A stretch of 64,000 nt of DNA from Apricaphanius iberus (taxonomy: Eukaryota > Chordata > Actinopteri > Cyprinodontiformes > Aphaniidae). The first letter of the stretch is position 1, and the number at the start of each line of letters is the position of its first letter. This document shows positions 46,115 to 56,640 of this stretch, piece after piece. The notes below the pieces were generated by a model. It made no database searches, was not told where the DNA came from, and saw nothing but the letters and a program-made list of their open reading frames with translations. The stretch lies in NCBI GenBank assembly GCA_028564705.1, contig JAPXFQ010002460.1:62001-126000 (forward strand), written 5' to 3'. The position numbers and the translations under genes were made by a program.

Positions 46115-46640
46115 TGAGCAACCATGTAAGAACAATGGAAAGGAAAAAAACTCCCCTTTTACTCTAAAAAATCTTCAGCAGAACCACAACCTGGTGAGTG
46201 GCCATCTTCTACGGCTGTGGTTTGAGAAGACAGTTCATGAACACAAAAAGAACTGATGTAAAAGTAATTTTTATATTAAAGAAAGTGGGAGAAGGTTCAG
46301 TGTCCAGGAGCATCATCCCAGTCGATGCCAGCCTTCAACAAGGCATAAAGCTAACCAGGATACCAGACGAGGTGTAGCTTCTAGTGAGAGACAAACATTG
46401 AGAAAAAGCTAAGTTAACATTTAAAACTACAAAAGTAACTGAGGTGCGCAGACCTCGACCAAGGCAACTCAGCCTATCTACATAACTACAGAGATAGCTC
46501 AGGGTAACCCAGCCCATTAGAATGAGAAATAAGAGAGGCAGATGTAAGGAGAACCATCTGTCTGGACTACTCTATAGTAGCCGACATCCCAGGCGACTTA
46601 GGCTGTCGGCTACTACTCCTCCCCCACTCCTCTAATCATC
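46115..46640 (+). repeat. Common teleost repeat, copy 2
   Basis: AAAACTCCCCTTTTACTCTA then AAAAATCTTCAGCAGAACCAC, GGTTTGAGAAGACAG and CAGGATACCAGACGAGGTGT follow the same order as copy 1 at 37267-37500. This copy is longer at the start. Confidence 0.65.
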
Positions 46641-47084
46641 CAGTGAATGGTTAATGACTGCTTTTTAAGTAACAAATGCATGGACTAGTTTCCAGCATGA
46701 CTGCTGGACAGGTAGTTTCTAATTTTAGTAATATTCCAAAGTTGGAGTGTGGTCTTGCGTAAAATAATGAAACACATTCTCCTTGTAAGCTTTCTAGTAG
46801 AAGCTGTACCAACACTGACTAATTTTGGATCTGTTCCAAAACTCTCTTGACCAAAGCTGACCGAGCTTGACTTAGCTCCAGCTGAAGAAAAATATCCCCA
46901 AAACACGACGCTACACCAAGATGCTTCAGTGTGTTGAGATTCTTTGTTCATGTGCTTTGCTGTTCCTCAACCAAACACACCATTAATTATATTCAAAAAA
47001 GGCCAACCCTGGTTTCATCAAATTACAGCAAGTTTTCCCATAGGTTTTCTGAGTCTTTCGCTAAATTTTGTTAGGATTTAATCT
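46641..47084. other. Unassigned DNA
   Basis: No gene or repeat is recognised in this stretch. Confidence 0.4.
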
Positions 47085-47159
47085 TATAACAACCCAGTTC
47101 TGAAGTCACTACACTGGCTCCCTGTTGCTCAGAAAATAGACTTGGTTTTAACTGGTTTC
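47085..47159 (+). pseudogene. LINE C-terminal fragment, left part
   Basis: The plus strand reads NPVLKSLHWLPVAQKIDLVL, a motif found just after the reverse transcriptase core of many teleost LINEs. It is cut by the SINE-like sequence at 47160 and its 3' end resumes near 47516. Confidence 0.6.
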
Positions 47160-47312
47160 GACTCCCAGCCTGGGGTCTTTCTAGGTTATTTCTGCATGGA
47201 GTTTGCATGTTCTTCCTGTTCATACGTGGGATCCCTCCAGGTACTCTGGCTTCCTCCCACAGTCCAAAAAAAATGATTGTTACGTTGATCTGTCTCTCTA
47301 AATTGCCCTTAG

Positions 47313-47356
<44 letters not shown>

Positions 47357-47515
47357 ATGGTTGTTTGTTCTGTGTGTCTCTGCATTACCCTGCAATGGAC
47401 TGGGGACTTGTCCGGGGTCTATCTTGCCCAATGACTGCTGGAGATAAGCACCAGCCCGACTGCACCCCTATAAGGATAAGAAGGATAGATAATGCATGCA
47501 TGGATAGATTTTTTT
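47160..47515 (+). mobile_element. tRNA-derived SINE with expanded GT microsatellite
   Basis: The copy begins within the B box (TTTCGACTCCC), carries a roughly 20-bp local insertion near 47182-47192, and follows the SINE order to GGATAAGAAGGATAG. At 47313-47355 the short GTGTGTG of the SINE has grown to more than twenty GT units. The tRNA-like head is missing. Confidence 0.87.
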
Positions 47516-47870
47516 AATGCTGACTTAACCTTCCAGACCACTTACTGTAGGTCTTCTGGTTCTAGTCTACTCTGCATCCACAGACTCGAAGGCAAGCTTT
47601 GAGATGGAGCGTTCAATTTTCAAGTTAATTCTTGCCAACCTGCTAAACCATCGAGTTCCTTTGAATCAAAGCTAAAAAAACATCTGCTTACCTTCGGTCA
47701 ATAATCCCTGGTAGCTTAATTCTATTCTGGATTGCAGATTTCATATTATTACCTTTATTTTGTCACTGTAATGTCCCTTTTTCTTTATAAATGTTTTATG
47801 TTTTTATAATGTAAAGCACTTTGAACTCCCTTGTTGCTGAAATGTGCTGTACAGATAAACTTGACTAGGC
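47516..47870 (+). repeat. LINE 3' end, right part
   Basis: GTAAAGCACTTTGAACTCCC followed by TTGTTGCTGAAATGTGCTGT and ACAGATAAACTTGACTAG (47811-47868) is the well-known 3' end of a teleost LINE. Upstream, broken C-terminal residues can be traced (LLCIHRLEGKL). It continues the fragment at 47085. Confidence 0.6.
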
Positions 47871-49708
47871 ATCCTCTGAATAGTCTTAAATCTCAGTTTT
47901 TGAAGGACTTTGAGTTTTTGGTAACTTGACTCAAATGTATTTTTATCTGTGTTCCATGGTATATGTACTCAGAAATGTAATACAAAACCCTGCCCATGTA
48001 AAAGGTGGTATGTGGACTTTGTATATCCACTTCATTTAAAAGTTAGAAGATAAAAGCATAAGACGAAGAAGACATTGGCAGCCCCGAGGACAGACAGTAC
48101 TCCGCCAGTCACATACCTGCTATTGCCGCTTTCTTTTAAAATATGCAAGCGTTAGATGTTTATTGGAAAAGATTTGTGAGGGAGGCCATGAGATGGGAAC
48201 TGGTTCAAGCTTTATAAACAGTTCACTACTGTGTCAAATCAAATATAATAAATCTGGCAATACAAGATGACTGAAACTCACACATGGGGGGAAGGAAGTC
48301 AAAGAACAGTGTCCTTGTGCCACTGTTGTTCCTGCAACTGAGGTAAGTCTACTTCAGAAGAATTAAGCCCGATGCATGCTTGTGCCTTCAAAGCATGCAT
48401 TGCCATGCTGTTCACGGCATAGAACAGGCACACATTTGCTGTCAAACTGCGCTTTCATCTCAACTTCAAAGAGGCCCATTGATTAGTCTAAGTGGCCATT
48501 ACCAAACATCCGAGGCTGCTGCCTTGGTCAAAGAAAACCACTGAAATAAAAAAAAAGGAATACCGAGTCATCATGAGGTTGAATCTGAAAGGGATACAAA
48601 GGACAGGAAATGATAGAGACAGACTGAAATGCAGCATAGTTGGGCAATGTGGAACCAAAAGGAGCTAGAAGCATAGAAGAAAACATCACTCACAACAGCA
48701 ACAGCAAACAATGAAAATGACAAGCCCTTTTATTTGTACACAAAGAACTCGCTTTTGTTGAACATGTACTAAGAGAGTGATGTGAACATGGGATCCCCCG
48801 AGAATCTCTCCATGATATCACAAGCAAACAAAACAGAGCTGCGATAATGTCTGCCAACAGAGAAGACAGCATGTGGATCAGAGAGAAGTAGAATGTTGGT
48901 GACTCAGAGATCCAAATACACAGAAAATATCAGAAAAAAAGCACAGTTAGAATAAAGCGACAGACAGACAGATAGATCTGCATTACCAATGTCCATATAA
49001 GAACTTGCGCACCTGCAACATTTATAGTTTTCTAATTAGAAGCCCTCTGGCTTTTCTGATCACTCATTAAATAATGGAGATGTTAATATTGTCCCACTCC
49101 TTTGATTCTGAAGCTCACTCATGCCCTAAACTCATTGGCTTGTCTAGTACATCTTCTCTTGCTGGATGCTTTAAAATTAGCCTCATTAATAGTGCATTAT
49201 GTTTGAAAATAGTTCAAACTGTCAAAAGCATCAGGTTTGCACATACGTATATGCATGTGCACACGTTCTCTTTATATTTTTTTCTCTCACTCTCTGACAT
49301 ATATTGGTCAAGCAGCCAAAATGTCATGCTGTCAGTGAGTCAGCTTCATTGACTACCACTTCCAGCTTCAGTTTTGTACCAGGAATTACTCCTCTAATCT
49401 TGTAGTGAGTTATTTGCAGCAGCCCTGTCAGGCTGATCAGACAAATAACCGTCTTTGTGACTGCTTGGATGCCCAAGGAACTTCAACAAAGACACACAGT
49501 GTGGAAACCCTCACTTTGTCACACTATCTTTTTCTGCCCGTCCCCCATAAACACACACACACACACATTATATATATTGTGTAAACAGCTAATATTATAC
49601 TAAAATTGAAAATGAAACTTTACTTGGATTAAATCATCTTACAACATATCCACAGAAAAAAAAGGAAAAAATAAGCTTTAAGATTTTCCCTTTGGAAATT
49701 ACTTTCAT
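47871..49708. other. Unassigned DNA with a candidate regulatory block
   Basis: The block at 48400-48560 is low in repeats and could be conserved non-coding DNA. A CA microsatellite lies at 49552-49567. I see no gene. Confidence 0.3.
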
Positions 49709-49721
49709 ATGTTGTCACCCA

Positions 49722-50083
49722 GGGGCTGCACAGTGGTGCAGTGGTTAGCACTGTTGCCTTGCAGCAAGAAGGTTGTGGCTTCGTATCCCGGCCCAGGGTC
49801 TTTCTGCATGGAGTTTGCATGTTCTCCCCGTGCATGCGTGGGTTCCCTCCGGATACTCTGGCTTCCTCCCACATTCCAAAAACATGACTGTCAGGTTAAT
49901 TGATCACTGTAAATTGTCCTTAGGTGTGAGTGTGTGCATGGTTGTTTGTCCTGCCCTGTGATGGACTGGCGACCTGTCCAGGGTGTTCCCCGCCTCTCGC
50001 CCATTGACAGCTGGAGATAGGCACCAGCACCCCCGCAACCCATAAAAAGGATTAAGCGGTTAAGAAAATGGATGGATGGATGG
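49722..50083 (+). mobile_element. tRNA-derived SINE, full length, perfect 13-bp target duplication
   Basis: This is the best copy in the window. It starts GGGGCTGCACAGTGGTGCAG with the A box at 49734-49750 and B box GGCTTCGTATCCC at 49777-49789. It runs through GGGTCTTTCTGCATGGAGTT, GACTGGCGACCTGTCCAGGG and TTAAGCGGTTAAGAAAATGG, and ends in GATGGATGGATGG. ATGTTGTCACCCA flanks both ends (49709-49721 and 50084-50096). The unit length is 362 bp. The 3' end resembles the Rex3 LINE end at 6725-6756. Confidence 0.93.
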
Positions 50084-50096
50084 ATGTTGTCACCCA

Positions 50097-50440
50097 TAAA
50101 CATCTCATTCTGTGCCATTTCAACACATCAAAATTTTATTTTGCCAATTTAACCTGAGAGGAACAGATCCTGAGTGGACCATCAGCCGGTGTTTCCCCCT
50201 ATAATTAATAGCGTTCACAGTTAATATTAGGCACATGCTGCTGGTGTCGAAACAGCTCTAGAAGGGGGAACGCATATCAATGTAACAACTGCTCACTGAT
50301 TTTCTCTTATCCACGTATTTTTTCTCCTTTCTCATATATCGTCAGGACACTGAGTTCCTAAACAGGAGACTGTAATGACAAAGGAAGGTATTCAAGCTCC
50401 TGCTCTCCCGAGTCGCTTCCATTCCAAGCTCGGGTCCTCT
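50097..50440. other. Short unassigned stretch
   Basis: Nothing is recognised here. It abuts the 3' end of the minus-strand LINE. Confidence 0.4.
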
Positions 50441-53400
50441 ACCAGAGGCCTGGGAGCTTGAGGGTCCTGCACGGTATCTTTGCTGTTCCAAGTACTGCAC
50501 TTTTCTGGACTGAGATGTCTGAGGTTCTTCGAAGGATCTGCTGAAGCCATTCCTCCAGTTTGGGGGTAACTGCCCCGAGTGCTTAAATTACCACAAGTAC
50601 TACTGTCACCTTCACATTCTAAGCCTTCTCTAGCTCCTCTCTGAGCCCTTGGTATTTCTCAAGTTTCTCATGTTCCTCTTTCTTGATCTTCCCATCACTT
50701 GGTATTCCCACATCCACCACAAGTGCTTTCCTCGGTTCTTTATCAACCATCAAAATGTCAGTTTGGTTCACCATTACCGTCCTGTCTGTCTGTATCTGGA
50801 TGTCCCACAGGATCTTTGCTCTGTCATTCTCCACCAACTTTGGAGGTGTTTTCCACTCTAACCTTGGTGTTTCCAGCCACACAGATGTTTCTGTACACTA
50901 TGCCAGCCTCTTGGTTATGACATTTGCAAGTATGCTTTCCTTGCCAGCATCTTACACCCTGCAGTTATGTGCTGGATTGTCTCAGGTGCCTCTTTGTACA
51001 GCCTACAACTTGGGTTTTGTCTGGTGTGGTAGATCTGAGCTTCTATTGCTGCAGTTGGCAGAGCTTGCTCCTGTGCTCCCAGGATGAGTGCCTCGTTTGT
51101 GTCCTGTAGTTCAGCCCTTTTTGGCCATTGTCAGGATTTCTTGAGAATAGCCACTTCTGTTATATTCCGATGGTAGGGTTAGGGCTTGTCCTCCCATGAT
51201 AGTTGCTCCTTCAGCATCTTCTCATCTCGCCGTTGTCTGACATTTACTGAGTATGCCATCCATTGAGCCCTTGTCCGTGATGTATTCATGGAGCTTGGAT
51301 GTTTCATCCTGGACAGTGGCTCTCAGGCTCATCAGTCCTCAGTCTCCTTCTTTATGGTTGCTTACAGTCTCAGGGTGCTGAATCTCAGATTGAACCTGCC
51401 ATGCATGGTGAAGACTTTTTTGTGCTAACATCTGTGGTCTGTATCTGATCCTTTGGCAATTATATTATTCCCGCAGGGTATCTAACAATGGCCGCTTGCT
51501 GCTCTGCTTTGTGACAGCATACCATGGAGGCCGCCATTGCTCCTCCTTTGCTGTAGTACCTCCATTTGGCCGCTAGGTCCCCATTGAAAAACATTGGACT
51601 TTAGACACGTTAAAAACAACTTTAATGCCTGGTGCCCATTTTTTTTTCAACTTTCTATGGCTACATATTCTTCCTGAGTTAACGCTGGGCTCGTCAAAAA
51701 AATAGGCACCAGGCTGGTTTTCGTAAGATAATTTTTTTAATCTTGCGTAATTAATGAGGGGGCCGGACTTTGATTGATTGATTGATCTGCTTCTTCAGAC
51801 TTTAATTATAGTAACACTACATTTTAATAATTAATTTAAGTTACTAGTTCTTACCTTGTGAGGTTTGAGAAATAGGAAAACCGTTGGAGGAGCGCAGATA
51901 CGGCAGCAGTCAGGCATGGGGCTATTATCCTTTAGCTTAGCTCGCCAAGTTTAGCATCAGAGCTAAAGATGCGGGAGCAGAATAGGCGCGATTATGACCA
52001 AACTACACGCCCATACACGCCCCGCGAGTGCAGAGGCTACAGTGAAGATCCCGCCCCTATGCCCTTTTTAGGAACATGCTTTGTCAGAGCTGAGGAGGAG
52101 TCTGTGAATCTGCCATCAATTCCCCCATGAAAGTGTGTCATTCTGGTAAATGGGGAGAAGTGAGGAGGCACTGTCTATTCTTTTTTACAGGCTATGGTAT
52201 CTAATCACTGGTAGGGCATAGCTGTTTGATTCCTTGGACTTGTTCTTTCCATTGAGCTGGCATCTTAGGGCTTCCCACACTCGTTGGAAGTAGTTGGCTT
52301 TTGCTCCTCCCTCCTTGCCTGTTCAAGGTATTCCTGGGTACAAGTAACTGTCCTCAATGTCTGCTATTGTTCTGCTGAGAGTGAGATCGCATCAGTATAG
52401 ACTACCTTGCCTCGCTTTGTGACCATCCTACTACATTTGTAGATTTCAAATTATATCCTGATGTCATTGCTGTATATGTGGTATATCTGGTGGTGTGGAT
52501 CATGGAATCTATGTCCATTTGCTCTTAGCGTAGAACATGATGTGATCAATGTATAGAAGGTGGCTGACTGTAGCTCCATTTAGGCGGTATCCATACCCAG
52601 TCTTGTCAATTATTTAGCTTATGTGGTTCAGACCTATGTAATCAATCCAGGCAGTGCTTAGGTTGGTCTGTCGGGACTTGCAATCCTGGGCAACTTTGCT
52701 GTCAATCGGGAGCTGTTGTTCAGCTCATCTGGTTTCTGTAACAATACCCTTCTGTTCTTTGCTCATGTCTTGATCAATGTGCCTGTTTATCATAGCTGCT
52801 ATGAAGCCTGACATGAGCTTCCATTTTGTGGAGAGACAAGTTATTGGCGATACTTGGATGGGACTGCTCTTTTTGTAGGATCCTTCAATATCAGGATTGT
52901 TTGCGCTTCAGTTAGCCATTTAGGTGATTCCCATCTCTTAGCATCTCTTGGTTCATTTCTGCTGCCAGTTTCTTTAGCCAGTAGGCATGGATCATGTCAG
53001 AGCCTGGTGCTGCCCAGCTTTTCATACCTGGAACCCTTTCTTGGATTTCTGCCACTGTGATGGTAACTGGATTCTGTGCAGGGAGTTTGCTTTGCTCCTC
53101 TCTGAGAGACACCAGCCACTGGGCACTGCTGTTATGTGCTGCCTGCTTTGCCCATATGCTATTCCAGTATATTTTAGTTTCCAGCCTTGGTGGGTCTACT
53201 GTGGTGCTATTGCCCTGCCACTGAGCATACACCTATGCAGGTTGAGTTGCAAACAGCCTATTTATTTGTCTGGCTTCATTGTTTTTCGAGTAACCTCAGC
53301 TGGCCAAGGCCTGGAGCCTTTGTTTGCCAGTTTTGAGCGCTTCGGGTATGGGCATATGGCTGTACCTCTAGGGGACTGGTCTTTTCTATGTACTTTTCTG

Positions 53401-53820
53401 GGCCTCTGTCAATTGACTTACTTCTCTCTGAGCTCCCTTGATGTTATTCTCCAACCGTTTTCTCCATGGGAGCCATTGTTTATCATGGTTACTATGGTTG
53501 CTCTTAAAGCCAAGCATCTCTAGGATCACCGCTGCTGAAGTGTATATCAGCTCATTGGTTTCAGTGATTTTTGTGGTAGGAATTGCTTTCAATGCTGCAT
53601 TCACAGTTTCCACGAGACTTTTGGAAGGTATTTCACTTGGCCATTGCAATCGGGTTGCCTTGCACTTATTCTCGTCATGGTCCTATCTGTCAGGTCAGTC
53701 GCTTCATAATAAAATGCTATTTATACACTAATCGAGGGTCGGTTCCCAATTTCTCCTTTGGGAACTGGTATAATCTCCCCTCTGACCTGGTGTCCTGACT
53801 CCTCCTTGCTGTAGCATTGG
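50441..53820 (-). pseudogene. LINE with restriction-like endonuclease (R4/Dong or related), degenerate
   Basis: Reading 3' to 5' on the plus strand, the protein can be followed for over 3 kb. Near 53386-53649 are IPTTKITETNELIYTSAAVI and LEMLGFK. At 52912-53232 are QWLVSLREEQSKLPAQNPVT and SWAAPGSDMIHAYWLKKLAA. Near 52640-52850 are ITCLSTTWKLMSGFIAAM and TAWIDY. The palm follows, then SYALPVIRY (near 52210), and the C-terminal endonuclease at 50619-50882 with WDIQIQTDRTVMVNQTDILM, VDKEPRKALVVDVGIPSD (the PD/D...VDV-type core) and LEKYQGLREELEKA. The last residues SDISVQKSAVLG and TLKLPGLW end near 50450. Stops, an internal deletion in the palm and a YIDH in place of YMDD at 52542-52553 make it inactive. 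Elements of this type insert by target-primed reverse transcription; I assign the clade tentatively. Confidence 0.85.
51486..52195. mobile_element. 710-bp insertion in the LINE with 9-bp target duplication
   Basis: The LINE reading breaks at RY. GGTATCTAA occurs at 51477-51485 and again at 52196-52204, and removing the 710 bp plus one repeat rejoins the coding sequence (CCAGTGATTAGATACC then CTGCGGGAATA on the minus strand). The ends CAATGGCCGC and ACAGGCTAT are not inverted repeats of each other. Near the left end, CAATGGCCGC and GGCCGCCATTG (51530-51540) are inverted. A TTGATTGATTGATTGAT stretch lies at 51770-51787. Family unknown. Confidence 0.75.
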
Positions 53821-54003
53821 TGTTTTATGTCATCAGTCTAAAGTTGTGATAGCAGTTTTCATTTATGGATGTTTTAACACTGAGTTACCATATGTTTTGC
53901 TGTCAACCGTGATCGAGGGTTTTGAAGTAGCTATTCAGCCCACATTATTTTTGTGTAACATCTCTAACTAGGGTTACTTGAGTACTAGCATTTTAACAGA
54001 GCC
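53821..54003. other. Short unassigned stretch
   Basis: Nothing is recognised between the LINE 5' end and the microsatellites. Confidence 0.4.
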
Positions 54004-54004
54004 T

Positions 54005-54070
<66 letters not shown>

Positions 54071-54138
54071 TATATACACATATATATATATATATATACA
54101 TACATACATACATACATACATACATACATACATACATA
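54004..54138. repeat. TA and TACA microsatellites
   Basis: A long TA run (about 54007-54062) with CACA interruptions is followed by a TACA tetranucleotide run (about 54097-54138). The TA run would suit Tc1-type insertion. Confidence 0.95.
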
Positions 54139-54141
54139 GAT

Positions 54142-55290
54142 ACACTCCTAAGCAATTAGCCACCCTCATTAAAGACACATGTCTTTACAAGTCACCTGTA
54201 TAGAAGACACCTGTCCATAGAATCAATCAATAAGACAGACTCAGAACTCCCAACATGGGAAAGACGAAACAGCTGTCCAAGGATGTCAGAGACATAATTG
54301 ACTTGCACAGGGCTGAAATGGACTACAAAACCATTAGCAAGAAGCTGGAAGAGAAGGTGACAACTGTTTGAAAATGGGAAGAGTACAGAATGACCATCAA
54401 TCAACCTCGGGCTCAACGCAAGATCTCACCTTGTGGGGTGTCAATGATTCTGAGAAAGTTGATAAATTATCCTAAAACTACATTGGGGTATTCAATTAAG
54501 ACCTCAAAGTAGCTGGGACCACAGTCACCAAGAAAACAATTAGAAACACATTACACTGCAATGGATTAAAATCCTGCAGTGCTCGCAAGGTTATCGTGCT
54601 CAAGAAGGCATTAACGCAACTCATCGTGTTTGGAGGAAGACAAATGCTGCCTATGACTCCAAAAACACCATCCCAATTCTCGAAAATGAAGGTGGAAACA
54701 TTTTGCTTTGGGGGGTGTTTTTCTGCTTTCACTGCATCAATGGGAAAATGGACAGAGCCATGTATCATAAAATCCTGGGTGACAACCCCTTCTGCCAGGA
54801 AACTGAAAAAGGGTTAGAGGATGTGTGTTCCAGCATGACAATGACCCAAAACATACGGCAAAGGCAACAAAGGAGTGGCTCAAGAAGAAGCACATTAAGG
54901 TCATGGAGTGGCCTAGTCAGTCTCTGGACCTTAATCCAATAGAAACCTCAGAAAGGAGCTGAAGCTCAGAGTTGCACAAAGACAGCCTCAAAACTTTAGT
55001 GATTTAGAGATGATCTGCAAAGAAGAGTGGACCTCCTAAAATGTGCACAAGCTTGGTCATCAATTACAAGAAACATTTTGCCTCTGTGCTTGCAAACAAG
55101 GGTTTTGCCACTAAGTGTTAAGTCTTAACTAGATTAGTGTGTCCTTAATTATTCACCTGGGGGCTGTGTTAAAACTATCTTGGACATAGGTGTGTTCATA
55201 TGAAAGTGTTTGTTTTCATCTTGAAAGGAAGTGAAATTATAATTGATTTCAGCATCAAAGGTATATTAGGTGCTTTGCAGAAAGTGTGAA
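54142..55290 (+). mobile_element. Tc1/mariner remnant, third family
   Basis: A Tc1-like element with an internally deleted transposase follows the microsatellites. The left flank ACTCCTAAGCAATTAGCCAC and the right part AATTATTCACCTGGGGGCTG then AAATTATAATTGATTTCAGC are familiar from one teleost Tc1 lineage. I could not define matching terminal repeats, so the outer limits are estimates. Confidence 0.8.
54255..55121 (+). pseudogene. Tc1-like transposase with internal deletion removing the first catalytic Asp
   Basis: The ATG at 54255 opens [20 protein letters not shown], the N-terminal helix-turn-helix. The frame stops at TGA 54369-54371 (a Trp or Gly position). Pieces such as SCSARKVIVLKKA then jump near 54610 to THRVWRKTNAAYDSKNTI, skipping about 50 residues that normally include the first catalytic Asp. 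[33 protein letters not shown] (second Asp) and [12 protein letters not shown] (Glu) follow; the Asp-Glu spacing is 34, as in classical Tc1. It ends ASVLANKGFATKC with TAA at 55119-55121. Several frame changes are present, so this copy is the most decayed of the three Tc1 elements. Confidence 0.88.
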
Positions 55291-55654
55291 GCTGTTGAAT
55301 GCATATAGCTGTGCAAATATGGGCTGCTCCTTGACTGTAGGACAATTTCCATTTTATTGTGTCAACAAATGTAAAAAGAAAAAAAAAAGCACAGTCAGTT
55401 CCTGGTGAAGAATTATTTTTTCCGTTCTCTTATCAAATACTAAATTTAATTTAAAAATTATTTCGATTGTTAGACAATGATGCTATGCATCCCTTTAACA
55501 AATTCATTTGGAGGCAAGCCTTGGAAGCAGTCACATGCTGTAAGTTTCCATTTATCATTCTATTATCTATATGTTATCCACAGTTTTTCTTAATGACATT
55601 CTACTAGTCATTTGGCCTGAACTGACTAATATAGTCAACTCATGCCTCTTGACA
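55291..55654. other. Short unassigned AT-rich stretch
   Basis: Nothing is recognised in this stretch. Confidence 0.4.
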
Positions 55655-56640
55655 GGTGTCTCTCCCTGAGCTCCAAAGAGAGCAGCTATCAATCAACTGC
55701 TGAAGTAGACCAACCTGGGCAACATGTTAAGGTAGAACTACAGATTTGTGAATCTTATTTTGTGGTTTGCTAAATGTCAGCTTGCTGAAAGACAGTTTTA
55801 GTACAAAGAAAGTGAAAATGAATGGTAACAAGGTAATGTAACATATGGGGTAACATAGGAATAATATAAAAATACTGAAATGATAATCATAAAAATGAAG
55901 TAAATTTTTAAAGAGGCAGATGTTTTTTGGATGACTCAGCAACAACTGAAAAAGAGTAAAGTACTGTCAAAATGAGGGAATGCAGCTAGAGGGTAGTCCA
56001 AATGTAAATATATCTTATATTTAGTTTGGCCGAAGGGATCGAAAAAATCTTGTCATGTTTGCTGTATAATTTTTATAATGCTATTTACTATTTATGTGCT
56101 ATTAATTTTTTAATGCTCAATCCGAATGAGCTGAACAATCCACACCGTGCCATAACACATCAAGCAGATGAATAAATGTAACTTGTTTTCTCTACAATGA
56201 AGAAACAACATTGATTGTGGCTCCAGTAAAAACATATAAGTGATGAAATTATATGTGAAATGCACATGAAACTGAAACGCACTCCTGTGTGTGCACAATT
56301 ACATGGTGGGATTACAGCATAGGCTGGTATCATAAGGTTTTGGACCTGTGACTCAAACAAATAACTTCTCATGAGTATCCTTGAGGCTGAGTCTGCTCCC
56401 TGCTGCCCAACTAGAGACCGGGATTAAAAACCCCACTTCAGTCATAGTTTTAAAATCTAGGGACATTTCTTAAATGAAGGTGATCAAAAGTTGTATAGAC
56501 TCTCTGAACCAGCATTTCCCTGAACCTTATTCTTGTGGTATAATTTAAAGCAACAAATCTTTGCACATCAGTCATGCGGTCTAAGCCCCTGATCATCTTC
56601 AATCCTAAATCCACCCCTGGTTCTCTGCCTGGTCTCTTTA
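55655..56640. repeat. Dispersed repeat, copy 2 (uninterrupted)
   Basis: GGAATAATATAAAAATACTG (55857), CTACAATGAAGAAACAACAT then TGATTGTGGCTCCAG (56192) and GGGATTAAAAACCCCACTTC (56421) follow copy 1 at 20519-22400 in order. The point matching the Harbinger insertion in copy 1 reads AAATGTAACTTGTTTTCTCT here, with no insertion. Confidence 0.65.

Noticed and set aside
47207..47517. Open frames rich in Cys-Val or His-Thr repeats
   Set aside because: They come from the GT microsatellite within a SINE.
50683..53731. Several plus-strand open frames of 60-178 codons with hydrophobic segments
   Set aside because: They are shadows of the minus-strand LINE reading, which matches known retroelement motifs across the region.
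54004..54138. Centromere- or telomere-like satellite
   Set aside because: The tract is short and made of simple di- and tetranucleotide units.
53993..54178. Open frame coding for alternating Tyr/Ile/Cys/Met residues
   Set aside because: It is a translation of the TA and TACA microsatellites.
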